Origin: Pseudokineococcus marinus | Lineage (GTDB): Bacteria > Actinomycetota > Actinomycetes > Actinomycetales > Quadrisphaeraceae | Assembly: GCF_037482405.1 (NCBI RefSeq) | Contig: NZ_JBBHZZ010000008.1 | Coordinates: 62,001 to 126,000 of the forward strand | DNA: 64,000 nt | Direction of reading: 5' to 3' | In this document: piece by piece, positions 47,150 through 55,938 of the stretch | How positions within the stretch are numbered: position 1 is the stretch's first letter | How the letters are laid out: each line of letters opens with the position of its first letter | Translations under genes and position numbers: made by a program | The notes under the pieces: model-generated | What the model was told of the DNA's origin: nothing | Database searches by the model: none | The model's input: only the letters and a program-made list of their open reading frames with translations

Positions 47150-49438
47150 TCAGGCGACGGCGCCCGACGTCGAGCGGAAGCGGCGCAGGCGCAGGCTGTT
47201 GGTGACGACGAACACCGAGGACAGGGCCATGGCGGCACCGGCGACCATCGGGGTCAGCAGCCCGGCCATGGCCAGCGGGATCGCGGCGACGTTGTAGGCG
47301 AAGGCCCACGCGAGGTTGCCGCGGATGGTCCGCAGGGTCGCCCGCGAGAGGCGGACGGCGTCGGCGGCCGAGCGCAGGTCGCCCCGGACGAGCGTGAGGT
47401 CGGAGGCCTCGACGGCGACGTCGGTGCCCGTGCCGAGGGCGATGCCGAGGTCGGCCTGCGCGAGCGCCGCGGCGTCGTTGACGCCGTCCCCCACGACGGC
47501 GACGACGTGCCCCTCGGCCTGGAGCCGCTGCACGACGTCGACCTTGCCGGCCGGCAGGACGCCCGCGACGACCTCCTCCACCCCGACCTCGGCGGCGACG
47601 GCCCGCGCCGCGGCCTCGTGGTCGCCCGTGACGAGGACGGGCCGCAGCCCGAGGTCCCGCAGCTGGCGGACGGCGTCGGCCGAGGTCGGCTTCACGGCGT
47701 CGGCGACGACGAGGAGCCCGCGCGCCGCGCCGTCCCAGCCGACCGCGACGACGGTGCGTCCGGTCGCCTCGGCGCGCCCCTGAGCCGCGGCGAGGTCGGC
47801 GGGCAGCGCGAGCCCGCGCTCGGCGAGCAGCCGCGGGCGTCCGACGACGACCGCCCGGCCCTCGACCGACCCCTCGACGCCGAGCCCGTCGCGCGAGGCG
47901 AAGCCCGTGACGTCCGGCAGCGCGCCCACCTCCGCGGCGGCCGCGGTGATCGCCCGGGCGATCGGGTGCTCCGAGGCGGCCTCGAGGGCCCCGGCCGCGC
48001 GCAGGACGTCGTCGCGGTCCTCGTCCGCGCCCGGCACGACGTCGACCAGGGACATCCGCCCCGTCGTCACCGTCCCCGTCTTGTCGAGGACGACGACGTC
48101 GGCCCTGCGGGTCTGCTCGAGCACCTCGGGGCCGCGGACGACGACGCCCATGCGAGCCCCCCGGCCCGTGCCGACCATGAGCGCGGTCGGCGTCGCCAGA
48201 CCCAGCGCGCAGGGGCAGGCGATGATGAGGACGGCGACGGCCGCCGTCAGCGCGGGCGCCCACCCGGCCCCCGCGCCGAGCCAGAAGCCGAGCGTCGCGA
48301 CGGCCAGCGCGATGACGACGGGCACGAAGACGGCGGAGACCCGGTCGGCCAGGCGCTGCACCTGCGCCTTGCCCTCCTGGGCGCGCTCGACGAGGGCCGC
48401 GGTCTGCGCGAGCTGGGTGTCGGCGCCGACGCGCTCGGCGCGCACGACGAGCCGCCCCGCCGCGTTGACGCCCCCGCCCGCGACGGCGTCCCCCGGCCCG
48501 ACCTCGGCCGGGACGGGCTCGCCGGTGAGGGCCGAGACGTCGACCGCCGAGGTGCCGTCGAGGACGACGCCGTCGGCGGCCACCTTCTCCCCCGGCCGGA
48601 CGACGAAGACGTCGCCGACGGCGAGCTCCTCCACCGGGACGCGGACCTCGGTCGTGCCGCCGGGGCCCTCGCGGCGCACCGCGACGTCCTTGGCGCCGCT
48701 GGCGAGGAGCTCGCGCAGCGCCGCGCCGGCCCGGCGCTTGCTGCGGCCCTCGAGGTAGCGCCCGAGCAGCACGAACGCCGTGACGCCGGCGGCGGCCTCG
48801 AGGTAGATCGACCCGCTGCCGTCGGCCTCGCCCGCCAGCCAGGTGAAGCCGTGCCGCATGCCGATCGCGCCGGCGTCGCCCAGCACGAGGGCGTAGAGGG
48901 ACCAGGCCAGCGCGGCGAGGGTGCCGACCGAGACGAGCGTGTCCATCGTGGCCGCGCCGTGGCGGAGGTTCACCCACGCCGCGCGGTGGAAGGGCCAGCC
49001 GGCCCACAGCACGGCCGGCAGGGCGAGGGCCAGGGAGACCCACTGCCAGGCCGGGAACTGCGCCGCCGGGACCATGGCGAGGACGACGACGGGGACCGCC
49101 AGCGCGACGGCGCCGACGACTCGTCGCCGCAGGGAGCGCAGGGGGTCGTCCTCCTCGACGGCGACCTGCCGCCGCTCGGGCCGGTGCTCGCGCGCGGTGT
49201 ACCCGGCGGACTCGACCGCGGCGACGATCACCGCCAGGTCGGTCCCGGCCGGCGCCGTGACGCGGGCGCGCTCGGTGGCGTAGTTGACCGTCGCGGTGAC
49301 GCCGTCGAGCTTGCCGAGCTTGCGCTCCACCCGGTTCGCGCACGAGGCGCACGTCATGCCGCCGACGACGAGGTCGACGCTCGTCACGCCCGGCTCGGCC
49401 GGGGCCGCGCCGGGTCGGTCGTCGGTGGTCGAGCTCAC
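47150..49438 (-). CDS. copA: copper-exporting P1B-type ATPase CopA
   Basis: Pumps Cu(I) out of the cytoplasm. The 762-aa protein has one N-terminal HMA domain (GGMTCASCANRV), eight TM segments, the ion-binding CPC in IIACPCALGLATP, phosphorylation site DKTGTVTTG, SEHPIA and GDGVNDAAAL. The C-terminal NSLRLRRF block with upstream YN and MxSS residues fits the CopA (Cu+) class. GTG 49438 is preferred because GGAGG lies five bases upstream. It is last in the csoR-copZ-small protein-copA operon. Confidence 0.95.
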   Translation of the reverse strand: MSSTTDDRPGAAPAEPGVTSVDLVVGGMTCASCANRVERKLGKLDGVTATVNYATERARVTAPAGTDLAVIVAAVESAGYTAREHRPERRQVAVEEDDPLRSLRRRVVGAVALAVPVVVLAMVPAAQFPAWQWVSLALALPAVLWAGWPFHRAAWVNLRHGAATMDTLVSVGTLAALAWSLYALVLGDAGAIGMRHGFTWLAGEADGSGSIYLEAAAGVTAFVLLGRYLEGRSKRRAGAALRELLASGAKDVAVRREGPGGTTEVRVPVEELAVGDVFVVRPGEKVAADGVVLDGTSAVDVSALTGEPVPAEVGPGDAVAGGGVNAAGRLVVRAERVGADTQLAQTAALVERAQEGKAQVQRLADRVSAVFVPVVIALAVATLGFWLGAGAGWAPALTAAVAVLIIACPCALGLATPTALMVGTGRGARMGVVVRGPEVLEQTRRADVVVLDKTGTVTTGRMSLVDVVPGADEDRDDVLRAAGALEAASEHPIARAITAAAAEVGALPDVTGFASRDGLGVEGSVEGRAVVVGRPRLLAERGLALPADLAAAQGRAEATGRTVVAVGWDGAARGLLVVADAVKPTSADAVRQLRDLGLRPVLVTGDHEAAARAVAAEVGVEEVVAGVLPAGKVDVVQRLQAEGHVVAVVGDGVNDAAALAQADLGIALGTGTDVAVEASDLTLVRGDLRSAADAVRLSRATLRTIRGNLAWAFAYNVAAIPLAMAGLLTPMVAGAAMALSSVFVVTNSLRLRRFRSTSGAVA

Positions 49439-49457
49439 GAGGACCTCCGGGAGGTGG

Positions 49458-49682
49458 TCAGCGGTGCGGGGCGTCGTGCTCGGCGGGCTGCGTGCCGACG
49501 GGCTGAGGGTCGGACGGCTGGGCGCCGAGGGGCTGGAGCGGTCCGACGGCGGCACCGAGCCCGAGGCCAGCGGCGAGGACGCCGACGAGGAGCAGGCCGT
49601 AGGCCCCGAGGGCGCGGGCCGGCCGGTCGGCGGGGGCGCCGCTCCCCCGCCCGTCGGGGGCGGGCGCCGCGGGCCCCGTCAC
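49458..49682 (-). CDS. small single-TM protein between copZ and copA
   Basis: A 74-aa protein with a basic/Pro-rich N-terminus, one TM helix (ALGAYGLLLVGVLAAGLGLGAAVGPL) and a Pro/Gln/His-rich outer tail ending EHDAPHR. GTG 49682 overlaps the copZ stop by 4 bp, and copA begins 19 bp after its stop, so it is a real operon member. The helix with GLGAAVGP resembles the N-terminal anchor of a longer actinobacterial copper-locus protein; here only that anchor remains. Function unknown; possible copper-binding through the His-containing tail (inference). Confidence 0.75.
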   Translation of the reverse strand: MTGPAAPAPDGRGSGAPADRPARALGAYGLLLVGVLAAGLGLGAAVGPLQPLGAQPSDPQPVGTQPAEHDAPHR

Positions 49683-49894
49683 GGCGCGGCGGGGGCCAGG
49701 GCGTAGCCGGCCTCGGTGACGGCGTCGCCGATCATCCCGTCGGTGACGTCGTCGCCCGCGGTGACGACGAGGCGCCCCGACGCGAGGTCGACGTCCACGC
49801 CGGAGACGCCGGGGACCTCCCCGACCTCCTCGGTGACGGAGCGGACGCAGTGCTCGCAGGTCATGCCGGTGACGGTGTAGGTGGCGGTGCGCAC
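49679..49894 (-). CDS. copZ: copper chaperone CopZ (HMA domain protein)
   Basis: A 71-aa stand-alone heavy-metal-associated domain with the Cu(I) site MTCEHCVRSV (CxxC). It carries Cu(I) to CopA. It lies 49 bp after csoR and overlaps the small membrane protein gene. ATG 49894 has GGAGGACAC upstream. Confidence 0.95.
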   Translation of the reverse strand: MRTATYTVTGMTCEHCVRSVTEEVGEVPGVSGVDVDLASGRLVVTAGDDVTDGMIGDAVTEAGYALAPAAP

Positions 49895-49943
49895 GGTGTC
49901 CTCCTGGGTGGGGTGCGGGGTGTCGTGGACGGGGACGGCGGGC

Positions 49944-50282
49944 TCAGCTGCGGACGAGCCGGGCGATGGCCTCGGAGGCCTCGCGGACCTTGGCGTCGGC
50001 CTCCGGCCCGCCGGTCGCCACGGCGTCGGCGACGCAGTGGGCGAGGTGCTCCTCGACGAGGCCGAGGGCCACGTTCTGCAGCGCCCGTGTCATGGCGGAG
50101 ACCTGCGTGAGGATGTCGATGCAGTACGTCTCCTCGTCGACCATGCGCTGCAGGCCGCGGGCCTGGCCCTCGATGCGGCGCAAGCGCTTGAGGTAGTCGT
50201 CCTTGCGCTGCAGGTAGCCGGGCGGCGCCGGAGCCCCCTCCGGGCCGGCGCCGGGCTCGGTGGTGGCGCTCGCGTCGGTCAT
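49944..50282 (-). CDS. csoR: CsoR family copper-sensing repressor
   Basis: A 112-aa all-helical repressor. The Cu(I) ligands C-H-C are in YCIDILTQ and EEHLAHCVADA, and the DNA-facing DDYLKRLRRIEGQARGLQRMV is classical. The perfect TACCCC-CCT-GGGGTA operator lies 28 bp upstream of ATG 50282. It is first gene of the copper operon and should be released from DNA by Cu(I). Confidence 0.96.
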   Translation of the reverse strand: MTDASATTEPGAGPEGAPAPPGYLQRKDDYLKRLRRIEGQARGLQRMVDEETYCIDILTQVSAMTRALQNVALGLVEEHLAHCVADAVATGGPEADAKVREASEAIARLVRS

Positions 50283-50310
50283 GCCGTCCCCTCTCGTCGC
50301 ACCTCCACGC

Positions 50311-50325
50311 TACCCCCCTGGGGTA
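50311..50325. promoter_or_regulatory. CsoR operator
   Basis: TACCCCCCTGGGGTA is a perfect inverted repeat (TACCCC, 3-bp spacer, GGGGTA), the known pseudo-palindrome of CsoR operators. It is 29 bp before the csoR start. Confidence 0.88.
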
Positions 50326-50375
50326 TCCGTCGGCCCAACGACGACGACCGCCGACGTCTTCCCGCCCGAGGCGCA

Positions 50376-50446
50376 GGGCGACATGGCCACACGTCGCCCC
50401 TACCGCACCTCCCGGAGGGCGACATGGCCGCACATCGCCCTCCGGG
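50376..50446. repeat. two tandem hairpin elements sharing a 24-bp sequence
   Basis: GGGCGACATGGCC-A-CAC-G-TCGCCC (50376-50399) and GGGCGACATGGCC-G-CAC-A-TCGCCC (50417-50440) differ at two positions. Each folds into a hairpin with the shared loop ATGGCCRCAC; the second has extended arms CCCGGAGGGCGA / TCGCCCTCCGGG (50411-50446). They lie between xylB and csoR. Confidence 0.8.
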
Positions 50447-50480
50447 TGGGGTGGCGACGGCGCGGCCCCGTGGGACGACG

Positions 50481-50517
50481 ACGGCCGCGCACCGCCGGTG
50501 GGGCGGTGCGCGGCCGT
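50481..50517. terminator. terminator of xylB
   Basis: ACGGCCGCGCACCGCC (50481-50496) pairs exactly with GGCGGTGCGCGGCCGT (50502-50517), 5-nt loop, 20 bp past the xylB stop on the - strand. Confidence 0.85.
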
Positions 50518-50536
50518 GGTCGACGTCGACGCGGGG

Positions 50537-52003
50537 TCAGCGGTCGGTGAGGTCCCGCACCTGGGCGTAGCGCTCGCGGACGGCGCGGCCGGGCGCCGGG
50601 TCCTCCGGCGCGTCGTAGGCGACGCTCTCGCCGTCGCGCGCGCCCTCGCCCCAGGTCGGGGGCTCGTCACCGCCGAGGGCCAGCCACGCGGCCTGGCGGG
50701 CGGCGCCGTCGGCGACGTACTCCGCGGGCGGCGGTACGAGCACGGGCCGGCCGAGGACGACCGGCGCGATCTGCCGCAGCGCCTCGGACTTGGCCCCACC
50801 GCCGACGAGGAGGGCGCGGTCGACCCGCGTGCCCTGCGCGACGAGCGCGTCGACGCCGTCCGCGAGGCCGCACAGCAGCCCCTCGACGGCCGCGCGAGCC
50901 AGGTGCGCCGGCGTCGACGTCGCCAGCGTGAGGCCGTGGACGGCGCCCGTGGCACCGGGGCGGTCCGGCGTCCGCTCCCCCTCGAGGTAGGGCACGAGGA
51001 CGAGGCCGCCGGAGCCCGACGGCGCCTCGAGCGCGAGCTCGGACAGGCGGCCGACGTCGACGCCGAGGATGCTCGCCGTCGCCGTCAGCACGCGGGCCGC
51101 GTTGAGCGTGCAGACGAGCGGCAGCTGGCGGCCGGTCGCGTCGGCGAACCCGGCGACGATGCCGCTCGGGTCGACGGGCGGGGTGTCGGACGGCGCGGAC
51201 ACCACGCCCGAGGTGCCGATGGACACGACGACGTCGCCGGGGCGGGCGTCGACCCCGAGCGAGGCGGCGGCGTTGTCGCCCGTGCCGGCGCCGAGCTGCG
51301 CGCCGGGGGCGAGGCCGCCCTCGGCGCCGCGGCCGGCGCTCTCCGACGGCCCGAGGACGCGCGGCAGGCGCGGCAGGTCCGCGCCCTCGTCGCGGCGCAG
51401 CGCGCGGCGCAGGACGTCGGGGACGTACTCGCCGGTCGAGGCGTTCCAGTAGCCGGTGCCGCTCGCGTCGCCGCGGTCGGTGGCGAGCGCCTCGAGCCCG
51501 GCCTCGGGGCCGCCGGCGAGCATCCACGTGAGCCAGTCGTGCGGCAGCGCCACGGCCGCCGTGCGCGCCGCGTTCTCGGGCTCGTGGTCGGCGAGCCAGC
51601 GCAGCTTGGTGACGGTGAAGCTGGGCACGGGCACGACGCCGACCTGCTCGGCCCAGGCGCGACGACCGGCCTCCTCGTCGCCGTCGCCGAGCTCGAGGAT
51701 GAGGTCCTGCGCCGCCTGGGCGGACCGCGTGTCGTTCCACAGCAGCGCCGGTCGGACGACCTGGCCGTCGGCGTCGAGGCAGACCATGCCGTGCTGCTGG
51801 GCGCCGACGGCGACCGCCTCGACGTCCGCGAGGCCCCCGGCGTCCTCGACCGCCTCCTGGAGGGCGGTCCACCAGGCGGCGGGGTCGACCTCGGTGCCGT
51901 CGGGGTGCGACGCGCGGCCGGAGCGCACGAGGGCGCCGGTCTCGGCGTCGCGGACGACGACCTTGCAGGACTGCGTCGACGAGTCGATCCCTGCGACGAG
52001 CAT
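50537..52003 (-). CDS. xylB: xylulokinase
   Basis: Phosphorylates D-xylulose to D-xylulose 5-phosphate. The 488-aa FGGY kinase starts with LVAGIDSSTQSCKVVV. It has the substrate-site VGAQQHGMV, GTGDNAAASLG (catalytic Asp) and RALLVGGGAKSEALRQI in the ATP domain. ATG 52003 is favoured by GGAGG nine bases before; GTG 52009 is an alternative two codons upstream. No xylA or xylose transporter is next to it, so it stands alone here. A strong terminator follows. Confidence 0.92.
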   Translation of the reverse strand: MLVAGIDSSTQSCKVVVRDAETGALVRSGRASHPDGTEVDPAAWWTALQEAVEDAGGLADVEAVAVGAQQHGMVCLDADGQVVRPALLWNDTRSAQAAQDLILELGDGDEEAGRRAWAEQVGVVPVPSFTVTKLRWLADHEPENAARTAAVALPHDWLTWMLAGGPEAGLEALATDRGDASGTGYWNASTGEYVPDVLRRALRRDEGADLPRLPRVLGPSESAGRGAEGGLAPGAQLGAGTGDNAAASLGVDARPGDVVVSIGTSGVVSAPSDTPPVDPSGIVAGFADATGRQLPLVCTLNAARVLTATASILGVDVGRLSELALEAPSGSGGLVLVPYLEGERTPDRPGATGAVHGLTLATSTPAHLARAAVEGLLCGLADGVDALVAQGTRVDRALLVGGGAKSEALRQIAPVVLGRPVLVPPPAEYVADGAARQAAWLALGGDEPPTWGEGARDGESVAYDAPEDPAPGRAVRERYAQVRDLTDR

Positions 52004-52175
52004 GCTCACGAGCCTCCACGGGCGGCGCCCTCGCAGCGCCTGGGGGCCGGGCGCGACGGCCCGGGGCGCCGGCGTCGGCACCGCGACCAGCCTGCCACGC
52101 CCGTGCAGGGGAGCGCTCCCACGGGCGGCGCCCGCCCGGCCGCGACCGCGCACGTCGGGCCGAGCGCGCGGGTGG

Positions 52176-54299
52176 TCACAGGGCCGACGGGCTCCGGCGC
52201 GCGTGCCGGCCGCGCGCCGCACGACCGGCCCGCCGGGTCCCCTGGACCGCCGCCGGGTCCACGCGCGCCGGCCACCAGAAGCGCCGCCCCAGGAGGAAGG
52301 CCGCCGAGGGCACGAGCAGCGTCCGGACGACGAGGGTGTCGAGCAGCACCCCGAGCCCCACGACGACGCCGATCTGGGTCAGCGTGATGACGGGCAGGAC
52401 GCCGAGGACGGCGAAGACGGCGGCGAGGAGGACCCCGGCGCTCGTGATGACCCCGCCGGTCGCCCGCAGGGCGCGGAGCATCCCCGGGCCGGTGCCGTGC
52501 ACGGCGGCCTCCTCCCGCGCCCGGGTGGTGAGGAAGATGCTGTAGTCCACGCCGAGGGCCACGAGGAAGACGAAGGACAGCAGCAGCACCGGCACGTCCA
52601 GCGCGGGCTGGCCCAGCAGTCCCGAGAGGACGAGCCAGCTGGCCCCCACCGCGGCGAAGCACGTCGCCACGACGGCGAGCAGCAGCAGGACCGGCGCGAC
52701 GAGCGCCCGCAGCAGGACGACGAGCACGACGAGCACCGCGGCGAGGATGACGGGGATGACGACGGCCCGGTCGCGGGCCTGGGCGTCCGCCACGTCCTGG
52801 GCGCTGGCGACGGCCCCGCCGACGAGGACGTCGGGGCCGCCCACCGCCGGGTCCTCGACGGCCGACCTCAGCCGCGCGAGGGCGTCGAAGGAGGCCTGCG
52901 AGGTGGGGGCCGCGTCGAGGACGACGTCGACCTGCGCGAGCTCGGCGCCCTCGCGGACGGGCCGGGCGCTGACGACGCCCTCCACCCCGCTCGCGGCCGC
53001 GACGACGCCGTCCACGCGCGAGGGCGGCACGAGGACGCGCACGGGGTCGGTGGCGCCGGCCGGGAAGGCCCCGGCGAGGGTGTCGGCGCCGCGGACGGCC
53101 TCGGGGACCTCGCGGAACTGCTCGCTCTGCGACAGCCCCGTGCTCACCCCGAGCGCCGGCGCCGCGAGCGCGAGGACGACGACGAGCCCGCCCAGCCCGA
53201 CGAGCGCCGGGCGGCGGGCGGACACGGCGCCGAGGCGGCCCCAGAACTGGCCCTCGCGGCCGGTGCTGCCGAGGCGCGGGACGAAGGGCCAGAAGGCCGC
53301 CCGGCCCAGCAGCACGAGGGCGCAGGGCAGCACGACCAGGCCCGCCGCCACGGCGACGAGCACGCCCACCGCGGCGCCGAGCCCCAGCGACTGCGTGGAC
53401 TCGGTGTCGGCCAGGAGCAGCGCCAGCACGGCGAGGACGACCGTGCCGCCGCTGGCGAGGATGGCAGCGCCGGCCCGCTGCACCGCCGTCCGCATGGCGT
53501 CGGCCGGCCGCTCCTGCACCCGCAGCTGCTCCCGGTAGCGGGCGACGAGCAGGAGCGCGTAGTTCGTCGCGGCCCCGAAGACGAGGACGCTGACGATGCC
53601 CGCCCCGCTCGGGTCCACGGCCAGCCCCGCGGCGGGGACGACGACGTCGACGAGGCGCACGACCGTCTGCTCCGCGGCCGCGACCACGAGCAGGGGCACG
53701 ACGACGAGCAGGGGGCTGCGGTAGGTCACGAGCAGCAGCACGGCGACGACGGCGGCCGTGACGCCGAGGATCGTCACGTCGGCGCCCGCGAAGACCGCCG
53801 CCAGGTCGGCGGTGAAGGCCGGACCCCCCGTCACCTCGGCGACGAGGCCCGGGCCCAGGCCGGCGAGCGCCGCGCGCAGCGCCTCGACCTCGGCCGCCCC
53901 GTCCTCGAGCTCGAGGCCCGGCGTCAGCGGGACGGGCAGGAGCGCCACCGACCCGTCCTCCGAGGTCTGCGCCGGCGGCGTCGGCGCGGAGCCGATGCCG
54001 GAGCCGCCGACCGCGTCCGCCAGCACCTCGAGGTCGGCCGGCGCGAGGGCCCCGCCGTCCTCGCGGCTGAGGACGACGACGGCGACGGGCGCGTCGTCGC
54101 CGCCCAGCTCGGCGTCGAGGTCGGCGAGGGCGCGCTCGGCGCGCACCGACTCGTACTGGACGCCCAGGCCCGTCGACGAGCGCGGCTCCACGGGCTCGGG
54201 CTGCGGGGCCAGCGCGACCCCGACGACCGCGAGCGCGGCGAGCGCGAGGACCAGCCAGGCGGTCCACCGCCGCGCGGGGAGGGAGGCGAGGACGGACAT
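52176..54299 (-). CDS. MMPL/RND-family membrane transporter
   Basis: A 707-aa transporter of the MmpL family with two repeated halves: one TM, a periplasmic-side domain (about residues 35-165), five TMs, then the same again. The second half has the proton-relay-like VALGVDYSIFLTTRAREE; the first half has FGAATNYALLLVARYREQ, with Asn at the Asp position. Substrates in this family are lipids or drugs. It is divergent from a MarR regulator, with a 23-bp palindrome in between, suggesting drug- or lipid-responsive export. ATG 54299. Confidence 0.92.
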   Translation of the reverse strand: MSVLASLPARRWTAWLVLALAALAVVGVALAPQPEPVEPRSSTGLGVQYESVRAERALADLDAELGGDDAPVAVVVLSREDGGALAPADLEVLADAVGGSGIGSAPTPPAQTSEDGSVALLPVPLTPGLELEDGAAEVEALRAALAGLGPGLVAEVTGGPAFTADLAAVFAGADVTILGVTAAVVAVLLLVTYRSPLLVVVPLLVVAAAEQTVVRLVDVVVPAAGLAVDPSGAGIVSVLVFGAATNYALLLVARYREQLRVQERPADAMRTAVQRAGAAILASGGTVVLAVLALLLADTESTQSLGLGAAVGVLVAVAAGLVVLPCALVLLGRAAFWPFVPRLGSTGREGQFWGRLGAVSARRPALVGLGGLVVVLALAAPALGVSTGLSQSEQFREVPEAVRGADTLAGAFPAGATDPVRVLVPPSRVDGVVAAASGVEGVVSARPVREGAELAQVDVVLDAAPTSQASFDALARLRSAVEDPAVGGPDVLVGGAVASAQDVADAQARDRAVVIPVILAAVLVVLVVLLRALVAPVLLLLAVVATCFAAVGASWLVLSGLLGQPALDVPVLLLSFVFLVALGVDYSIFLTTRAREEAAVHGTGPGMLRALRATGGVITSAGVLLAAVFAVLGVLPVITLTQIGVVVGLGVLLDTLVVRTLLVPSAAFLLGRRFWWPARVDPAAVQGTRRAGRAARGRHARRSPSAL

Positions 54300-54312
54300 G
54301 CTTGCTCCAGGA

Positions 54313-54335
54313 GGTCGCGAAGTGGCTTAGCGACC
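54313..54335. promoter_or_regulatory. candidate MarR operator
   Basis: GGTCGC-G-AAG-TGG-CTT-A-GCGACC is a near-perfect 23-bp palindrome 14 bp before the MMPL start and 67 bp before the MarR start. Binding here would overlap the MMPL ribosome-binding region and likely the promoter. Symmetry and length suit a MarR dimer. Confidence 0.7.
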
Positions 54336-54401
54336 ATAGGGCAGCAGCGCCTGACCGACAACGGCGGACGCTCACGTCCTGAGGGATGCCACGATGGTGG
54401 G

Positions 54402-54896
54402 GTGACGGAGGGCGAGGGGTCGGGACGAGCCGGCGCACCCCGCGGGCCCGACCCGCTCCAGGTGGCGCTGCGCGAGGTGCTCACGCTGACCTCGCTCGCC
54501 CGGACGGTCGTGGCCCGGCGCCTCGGTCTCTCGGTGCACGACGTCGAGGCCATGGAGCACGTGATGCTCTCCCCGGAGCCGCTCGGGCCCGCCGGCGTCT
54601 CGCGGCGGATCGGCGTGACGTCGGCGGCCGCCACCCAGTCCGTCCAGCGCCTCGAGGCGGCGGGGCACATGGTCCGGCGGCCGCACCCGGGCGACCGGCG
54701 CCGGCAGGTGCTCGAGGTCACCGAGACGGGAGCCGCTCACGTGATGGGGGCGCTCGCACCGCTGCTCGCCCTGACCGCGGGCGCGGCCGACGGCATGGAC
54801 GAGCGGGAGCGCGCCGCCGTGGCGCTCTACCTCGCGCGCATCGCCGACGGGTACCGGACCTTCGTCGAGGACCCGCCCGGGCCCGCCGTCCGCTGA
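54402..54896 (+). CDS. MarR family transcriptional regulator
   Basis: A 164-aa winged-helix protein. The HTH lies at about residues 60-85 (GVSRRIGVTSAAATQSVQRLEAAGHM) and the wing at PHPGDRRRQVLEVTETG. It is divergent from the MMPL transporter gene and probably represses it. GTG 54402 is the only plausible start after the operator region. It is convergent with the cold-shock-domain gene. Confidence 0.92.
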   Translation: MTEGEGSGRAGAPRGPDPLQVALREVLTLTSLARTVVARRLGLSVHDVEAMEHVMLSPEPLGPAGVSRRIGVTSAAATQSVQRLEAAGHMVRRPHPGDRRRQVLEVTETGAAHVMGALAPLLALTAGAADGMDERERAAVALYLARIADGYRTFVEDPPGPAVR

Positions 54897-54966
54897 CGCC
54901 CCGGCCGGACCCGGCGCGAGCGACCCCCGACGCGGGCGGGGCGACGCCCGCCCAGGCCGGGTCGCC

Positions 54967-55938
54967 TCAGAGCCGTTCGACCCGGTCGGCCTGCGGCCCG
55001 CGGTCGCTCTGACGGACGCCGAAGCGCACGCGGTCGCCCTCCTCGAGGCCGTCGGCCCCGCGCACCACCGAGATGTGGACGAAGAGGTCGTCGCCGCCGG
55101 AGTCCGGCCGGATGAAGCCGAAGCCGCGGTCGACGTCGTAGCGCGCGACGACGCCCTCGCCGCCGCGGGCCGGGACCGCGCTACGAGGGGTGGCGCCGGC
55201 GCGCGCGCCCCGCGCACCCGAGGTGGCGCCCCGCGCCCCGCGGTCGCGACCGGCGGGGCCGCGGCGCCCGGCGCCGCCCACCACGCGGACGTCCTGCGCC
55301 TGCGGACCGCGGTCGCCCGGGGCGACCTCGTAGGTGACGCGGTCGCCCTCCTCGAGGGCCGCGAGCCCGTCGGCCAGCTGGCGGACGTGGACGAAGACGT
55401 CCGGCCCGCCGTCGTCGGGGGCGACGAAGCCGAAGCCCTTCTCCGCGTCGAACCACGACACCGTCCCGTCCGCCCCGTCCGCGGCAGCAGCAGCCGGCGC
55501 CGCGGAGGCGGCCAGGGGCAGGACGTGCTCGGCCTGCGGCCCCTTCTCGCCCTCGCCGACGAGGTAGGCCACCCGCTGGCCCTCGACGAGCACGGCCCCG
55601 CCGACCACCGCGGAGCCGTGGACGAAGACCTGGGGACCGCCGCCGTCGACCATGAGGAAGCCGTAGCCCTTGGTGGGCTCGAACCAGGCGACGGTGCCGA
55701 GGACGCCGAGGGCGGCGTCGGGCGCGACGTCGCCGGTGACGCGGACCCGCAGCGCCTGCGGGCCGCGCGGGCCCTCCCCGAGCTCGAAGTCGACGGCCTG
55801 GCCCTCGCGCAGCGTCCTCACGCCGTCACCCCCGAGCACCTCGGAGGCGTGGACGAAGACGTCGTCGGAGCCGTCCTCGGGCGCGAGGAAGCCGAAGCCC
55901 CGGTCGGTGTCGAACCAGCGGACGGTGGCGGCAGGCAC
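54967..55938 (-). CDS. protein with four tandem cold-shock domains
   Basis: A 323-aa protein built from four cold-shock (CSD) folds: about residues 4-67, 80-142, 157-220 and 261-323. Each has the RNP1-like GFGF or GYGF and the RNP2-like VFVH or LFVH motif, and each ends with a GPQA segment. A 40-residue linker before the last domain is rich in Arg-Gly pairs. It should bind single-stranded RNA or DNA along an extended surface. Bacterial cold-shock proteins are usually about 70 residues with one CSD. GTG 55938 is preferred, with GGAG six bases upstream. It is monocistronic, between a MarR and a LacI gene. Possible RNA chaperone (inference). Confidence 0.92.
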   Translation of the reverse strand: MPAATVRWFDTDRGFGFLAPEDGSDDVFVHASEVLGGDGVRTLREGQAVDFELGEGPRGPQALRVRVTGDVAPDAALGVLGTVAWFEPTKGYGFLMVDGGGPQVFVHGSAVVGGAVLVEGQRVAYLVGEGEKGPQAEHVLPLAASAAPAAAAADGADGTVSWFDAEKGFGFVAPDDGGPDVFVHVRQLADGLAALEEGDRVTYEVAPGDRGPQAQDVRVVGGAGRRGPAGRDRGARGATSGARGARAGATPRSAVPARGGEGVVARYDVDRGFGFIRPDSGGDDLFVHISVVRGADGLEEGDRVRFGVRQSDRGPQADRVERL

